This document shows positions 50,558-54,281 of a stretch of DNA of 54,281 nucleotides, piece by piece. The notes beneath the pieces are model-generated. The model was not told where the DNA came from. It did not search any database and saw nothing but the letters and a program-made list of their open reading frames with translations. This stretch comes from JAFLCM01 sp964510955 (lineage in GTDB: Bacteria > Planctomycetota > Phycisphaerae > Phycisphaerales > UBA1924): the NCBI GenBank assembly GCA_964510955.1, contig CAZEDW010000028.1:1-54281 (forward strand), read 5' to 3'. The translations under genes were made by a program, and so were the position numbers. Each line of letters begins with the position of its first letter. Positions within the stretch are counted from its first letter, which is position 1.

Positions 50558-50878
50558 TCAGTGCTGGACGCCGTCCTGTGCCTGGACGCGGTTGTCGGCG
50601 GGGCTGACGCTCGCGGCGGGGCCCGAGGATGGCAGCGAGGCGGTGGCGCTGCTGGAGACGGTGCCCGGGGCGGCGGCAGGGCGCGGGGCGTTGACTTCTT
50701 CCTCGATGCTCGCCATGCCCTTCTTGAACTCGACAATGGTCCGGCCCATCGCGCGCCCGACCTCGGGGAGGCGGCGACCGAACAAGAGCAGGCCGATCAC
50801 GAGGATGACCAGCCACTCCATGCCACCGGGGAGGCTGAAGAACGCGAGGGTCTGAGGCAGTGGGAGGGCGGCGGGCAT
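50558..50878 (-). CDS. tatA: Twin-arginine translocase subunit TatA/TatE-like
   Basis: A 106-residue protein. The single N-terminal membrane helix (about 19-34, MEWLVILVIGLLLFG) is followed by the Tat hinge and amphipathic helix GRRLPEVGRAMGRTIVEFKKG and a Pro/Ala/Ser-rich low-complexity tail. TatA oligomers form the pore or membrane-thinning patch that moves folded proteins. The 18 residues ahead of MEWL are normal for planctomycete TatA. No tatC is in the window. It converges with the hypothetical gene at 49859, with 6 bases between stops. Confidence 0.9.
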   Translation of the reverse strand: MPAALPLPQTLAFFSLPGGMEWLVILVIGLLLFGRRLPEVGRAMGRTIVEFKKGMASIEEEVNAPRPAAAPGTVSSSATASLPSSGPAASVSPADNRVQAQDGVQH

Positions 50879-51125
50879 GGGCGATCCTTGCTGGGGGCCT
50901 GCGTTGCGGAGTCGGCGGGATTGAAGGTCCGTCGGGCGCTTGAGTCAACGCGCCCCAGCAGTGGGCCGGTGGGAAGGCGGTTAACGCTGTGCCGGACCGT
51001 CTCCGAAGTCCGTCGGAACCGGGAATGCGCGTTTACTGGCGCCTTTGGCGACTGCGCGTGGGGACAGCGGGCCTGGCATGGGCCTGGCATGCTCCGGGAG
51101 GGAGTAGTGCGGCGGTTGTTTATTT

Positions 51126-51151
51126 CTCTCGGCCTGTCAGGAGGCCGAGAG
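51126..51151 (-). terminator. Stem-loop at the 3' end of the large dockerin gene
   Basis: CTCTCGGCCT (51126-51135) pairs with AGGCCGAGAG (51142-51151), with a 6-base loop, overlapping the last codons. The sequence after it on the minus strand is AAATAAAC, not U-rich, so it may stabilise the mRNA or need Rho. Confidence 0.5.
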
Positions 51152-54031
51152 ACCGAACGAGCCCAGGAACTGGGTGAGGTCAAGGGTGTTGACCGCGCCG
51201 TCGCTATTGAAGTCGCCCGACAAGCTAGTGCCGGTGGACCCGAACTGGCCGAGGAAGGCGGTGAGGTCGTTGGTGTTCACGGCGCCGTCGTGGTTGAGGT
51301 CGGCGAAGTGGCGGACGCCGACGCGGGCGGTGGAGCCGCTGATGTCGCTCCACCAGCGGAGGCTGGGGTTGGGGATGGCGTCGCCGGTGACGGTGGCGAA
51401 GGCGCCGGTGACGGTGCCGGTGGAGGTGAGGACGGTCCAGACATCGCCCCACACCGGCGCGAACCCGGCGCCGAGCTGGCATTCCAGCGTGCCGGCGAGC
51501 ACGGTGTTCCCGGTTACCGTGAACTTGCCGAACTGCCCCGTGGCACGGCCGGCGAACTCGATGGCGGTCTTGCCCGCGGCGGACATGGTGAGGCCGGTGA
51601 GCGGGGTGAAGAGGCCGTTGGAGCCCGCGCGGAGGGTACCGACGCTGGAGAACGCAGGGCCCATCGCGGCGGTAGCGCCGATGCGGATCGTGCCGCCGTC
51701 CTTGGCTTCGATGATGCCCAGGGGCCCGTTTACGATCGCGTTGGAGGCGCTGCCATAGAACTCGATCTTCTGTCCGGCAGTGCGGGCTGAAATCAGTCCA
51801 TTATTGATCAGGCCGGCCGACCCGCCGGGGACAATCTGGGCCGTGCCGTCGCCGGTGACGATCGCGATGCCGTTGCCGATGGTGAGTGTGCCGCTGGCCA
51901 GCCTGATGCTCTGCGGAGTCGAGCCGCCCATGATGAGGATGGTCCCGCGGGGAATTCCCGTGGTGCCGCCGCCGATGATCCGGCCTTCCGCCGCGGACAG
52001 CGTCTGGTTTCCGTCGAAGTTGAGCCCGCCCGATTGCTGCAGTCCATCGAGTACGATCGTCACGTCTCCAAGGGTCAGCCCTTGGCGGACCGTAACGCTG
52101 CCCGAACTCGTCAGGTACATAGCAGCGCGGTCGTCGATGTGGACGTCGGGCACGGTGCCCCGCGCACTCGAAGCGGAGGCTCCCGGGCGCGCCGAGGGGG
52201 AGGTGCCGACCACGGCGACCTGGATGATGTTGCAGTTGTCATCCTTGTCAGTACGGAAGCAGGTGTTCTGGGCGCTGGGTGAGGTGCCGATTCGCGGCGA
52301 TGCATTGAGCGCCGGCGGCTCGTTGTCGTTGAGCAGCACGGTGCCTCCCTGGAACGCGCCCCGCAGCCGGAGGCGGATTGGGGAATCTCCGCCCAGTTCA
52401 ATCTCCTGCCCGGTGTTGTCGAAGACCGCGCCGGTGTCGAGCAGGATGTCGGCGGAGCCTGAGCCCGTGACGGTCCCAAGCCCGCCGGGGGCCATGGTTC
52501 CCTGCAGTTTGAGTTGGCCGCCGTCGAGGTGGATCAGGCCCTCATTGCGCCAGGTATTGCCCCGGATCGCGACCGCGCGTCCGGGCACGGTGGCGAGGAT
52601 GGTTCCCTGGTTGACGAGCGTGGCGCCCAACGACCCGACGATCCCGCCGTCGGTGTCGGTGCGGATCGTGACGCCGGGTGCGATGGTGAGGGTGGAGCCG
52701 CCGGGCGTTGAGATGACGTTGTACGCGGCGGTGGTGCCGCCGGGCGTGCCGCCGAAGGTGATTTCTCCGGATCCCCCCAGGGTGTTGGCACCGGCAGAAA
52801 CGAACGAAAGTGTCGCGGTGCCGTCGGTGCTTGAGCCAAGCATCCTGATGCTGCCCGCGGCGCTGAGGGAGAGCGAGTTCGTGGCCTGTATGGCTCTGCC
52901 GCCGGGAAGGTCCAGGTCAGCATCCAGCGTCACCTCGGTAAGCTGCGGAACACTGCTGCCGACGAGCAACTGGCCCCCGTTGGCGGTGGCAAGCGTTCCG
53001 CCGATGACCTTTCCGCCGAGCGAGTTGTAGGTCAGCCGCAGGATCTTGTCGGGGCCGTCGAGCAGGGTGGTGGTGCCGGTGTTGGTGAGCGTGCCGTTGA
53101 GCGCGATGGCGCCGCCCGTGACGGAAATGTTCCCAAGACCCCCGGGGGGGATGGTGCCCTCGAGCACGAGCGTGCCGCCGCCGGAGGCCTTGAGCAGTCC
53201 CTGATTCTGCCAGTTCAGGCCGCGGACGGTGAGCTTGCGGCCTGCGGACTCCGCGGAAATCGTGCCCTGGTTGGTGAACGCGACGGAGCTGTTGCCGATG
53301 GTGCCGCCGGCAGCGCCGGTGCGGATGGTGGCGGCCGGGCCGAGGGTGAACGCGGCGCCGGAGGTGTTGAAGTTGATGCCGGTGTCGTCGGGGTTGCCGT
53401 CGAACACGATGGTGGCGGAGTTCAGGGTCTGGCCGGCGCCGAGGAATCGCACGCTCGTGGCCGAGCCGCTCGCCGGTGAGTTCACCGTCAGCGTGCGTCC
53501 GGGCACGACGGTCAGGGTGTTCTGTATCGTGAGGCTTCCGTTTCCGACGACCGTCGCGTCCGCATCGAGGGTGACGGCATCGAAGAGGGCGCCGTAGCCG
53601 AGGCTCATCGTGCCGCCCGTGCTGGTGACGGTGGTCTGGCTGAGCTTGGCCGCGTCGAGTGTGCTGGCGGACAGGGTGAAGCTCCCGGCGTTGATGGTGA
53701 TTCCGGCAAGGGCTTTGAGCGTTCCTGCCTGAACATTGAGACGTGCGTTGGCGGAGTTCACCAGAATTGAGTTCACGATAATGCTCGTGGTGCTGTCGGT
53801 TACGGTGTAGTTGGCGCCGACAGCATCAATGATCACGTTGTAAGTCGTTCCCGCCGGCGAGCCGTTGTTGGGCGCCGCGCCAGTGGACCAGTTGGCCCCG
53901 GTTGACCACGTTCCGCTTACAGGGTTGAGCCAGAACGCGTCGGTACGGGCTTGGGCGGCGTGCGGGATTGCCACCAACAGCAGAACGGCTGGGAGTCCGG
54001 GCTTGTTGCATGGTGTTTCGACGCTTTTCAT
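51137..54031 (-). CDS. Large exported beta-repeat surface protein with dockerin-like C-terminus
   Basis: A 964-residue protein. ATG 54031 (MKSVETPCNKPGLPAVLLLV) gives a signal peptide ending at AQA. The mature start FWLNPVSGTWSTGANWSTGA is the same Asn/Trp motif as in the 24394-25935 gene. About 800 residues of Gly/Thr/Asn-rich repeats follow, with recurring TLTIGPGVTIRTGAAGGTIG and FTNQGTISAESAGRKLTVRG phrases (roughly 90-110-residue periodicity), suggesting a long beta-helix of the autotransporter/adhesin type. The C-terminus has two dockerin-like calcium loops, ADLNHDGAVNTNDLTAFLGQ and GDFNSDGAVNTLDLTQFLGS. It is probably a surface fibre or adhesin. A strong promoter precedes it. Confidence 0.82.
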   Translation of the reverse strand: MKSVETPCNKPGLPAVLLLVAIPHAAQARTDAFWLNPVSGTWSTGANWSTGAAPNNGSPAGTTYNVIIDAVGANYTVTDSTTSIIVNSILVNSANARLNVQAGTLKALAGITINAGSFTLSASTLDAAKLSQTTVTSTGGTMSLGYGALFDAVTLDADATVVGNGSLTIQNTLTVVPGRTLTVNSPASGSATSVRFLGAGQTLNSATIVFDGNPDDTGINFNTSGAAFTLGPAATIRTGAAGGTIGNSSVAFTNQGTISAESAGRKLTVRGLNWQNQGLLKASGGGTLVLEGTIPPGGLGNISVTGGAIALNGTLTNTGTTTLLDGPDKILRLTYNSLGGKVIGGTLATANGGQLLVGSSVPQLTEVTLDADLDLPGGRAIQATNSLSLSAAGSIRMLGSSTDGTATLSFVSAGANTLGGSGEITFGGTPGGTTAAYNVISTPGGSTLTIAPGVTIRTDTDGGIVGSLGATLVNQGTILATVPGRAVAIRGNTWRNEGLIHLDGGQLKLQGTMAPGGLGTVTGSGSADILLDTGAVFDNTGQEIELGGDSPIRLRLRGAFQGGTVLLNDNEPPALNASPRIGTSPSAQNTCFRTDKDDNCNIIQVAVVGTSPSARPGASASSARGTVPDVHIDDRAAMYLTSSGSVTVRQGLTLGDVTIVLDGLQQSGGLNFDGNQTLSAAEGRIIGGGTTGIPRGTILIMGGSTPQSIRLASGTLTIGNGIAIVTGDGTAQIVPGGSAGLINNGLISARTAGQKIEFYGSASNAIVNGPLGIIEAKDGGTIRIGATAAMGPAFSSVGTLRAGSNGLFTPLTGLTMSAAGKTAIEFAGRATGQFGKFTVTGNTVLAGTLECQLGAGFAPVWGDVWTVLTSTGTVTGAFATVTGDAIPNPSLRWWSDISGSTARVGVRHFADLNHDGAVNTNDLTAFLGQFGSTGTSLSGDFNSDGAVNTLDLTQFLGSFGLSAS

Positions 54032-54091
54032 GACTCGGCTCCGTGGCGCGACTTCGCTGTCCGATGGCGGCAGACCGACCATACGTTGCTG

Positions 54092-54119
54092 AATATACGA
54101 AGGATTTCCGCCGGTTCAA
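54092..54119 (-). promoter_or_regulatory. Sigma-70-type promoter of the 964-residue surface protein gene
   Basis: On the minus strand TTGAAC (54114-54119) and TATATT (54092-54097) are 16 bases apart, close to consensus. The predicted start is near 54085, giving a leader of about 55 bases to ATG 54031. Confidence 0.7.
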
Positions 54120-54281
54120 GGCCGAAGCTAATCCGCGTAAGACCCGTCGGCGGCTTGCCACCTTCCCCGGCGGCGGTCTGGATACAAATCGATTTCCCAT
54201 GGGAGGTTATGCGCGGATACGCTAGTCATTAAGAGCCTCTAACAGTATGGCACGGCGATTGCGGATTGCTGAGCGTGCATG

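Overview
This is high-GC chromosomal DNA from a bacterium, most likely a planctomycete of the class Phycisphaerae. The evidence is consistent across the window. Two modules pair an ECF sigma factor with a large Ser/Thr kinase, one carrying WD40 and one TPR repeats. Exported proteins end either in a PAPG-hydrophobic-RRRR sorting tail or in dockerin-like Asn/Asp repeats. KdsB indicates a Gram-negative envelope, and there is a HpnN-like RND exporter. No rRNA, tRNA, CRISPR array or insertion sequence was recognised.

Layout: (i) 1-3.6 kb looks accessory, with a truncated ParB-like/putative methylase gene, a lipoprotein, a hipBA toxin-antitoxin operon with three operator-like repeats, and a 65-codon gene. 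(ii) 4.0-9.2 kb has an exported PEP-CTERM-like protein, a small membrane protein, and the first sigma/kinase module, whose kinase carries an N-terminal anti-sigma-type zinc finger. (iii) 9.3-20.6 kb has TrpG/PabA, a giant exported S8-type protease, KdsB, a POT-family transporter and a 1072-residue M14 metallopeptidase. (iv) 20.6-26 kb has the second sigma/kinase module (TPR type) and an exported dockerin-bearing protein. (v) 26-32.6 kb has SucA (2-oxoglutarate dehydrogenase E1), preceded on the same strand by a compact operon of C39-like peptidase, RimK-like ATP-grasp ligase and GCS2-type ligase. This operon is a plausible uncharacterised peptide or metabolite ligation system and is the most interesting gene set here. 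(vi) 32.8-42.5 kb has a DinB-like protein, the RND exporter, CoaD, a metallo-beta-lactamase-fold protein without its zinc ligands, an M19 dipeptidase, a DUF5655-type protein and a LamG-like PEP-CTERM protein. (vii) 42.6-50.9 kb is mainly housekeeping: Pgi, a TlpA-like thioredoxin, a VTT membrane protein, a Lon-substrate-binding protein, FtsY, NusB, RibH and TatA. (viii) 51.1-54.0 kb is a 964-residue exported beta-repeat protein with a strong promoter.

Several non-coding signals stand out. An orphan minus-strand terminator with a long inverted repeat between the RND gene and coaD suggests a small RNA. Several short repeat families recur between genes, and two intrude into reading frames: one forms the NusB tail and one a linker in the M14 peptidase. 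KdsB contains an in-frame C7 minisatellite. By eye the plus strand shifts from C-rich to G-rich around 29-34 kb.

Functions are assigned by reading motifs in the translations. No database search was run.
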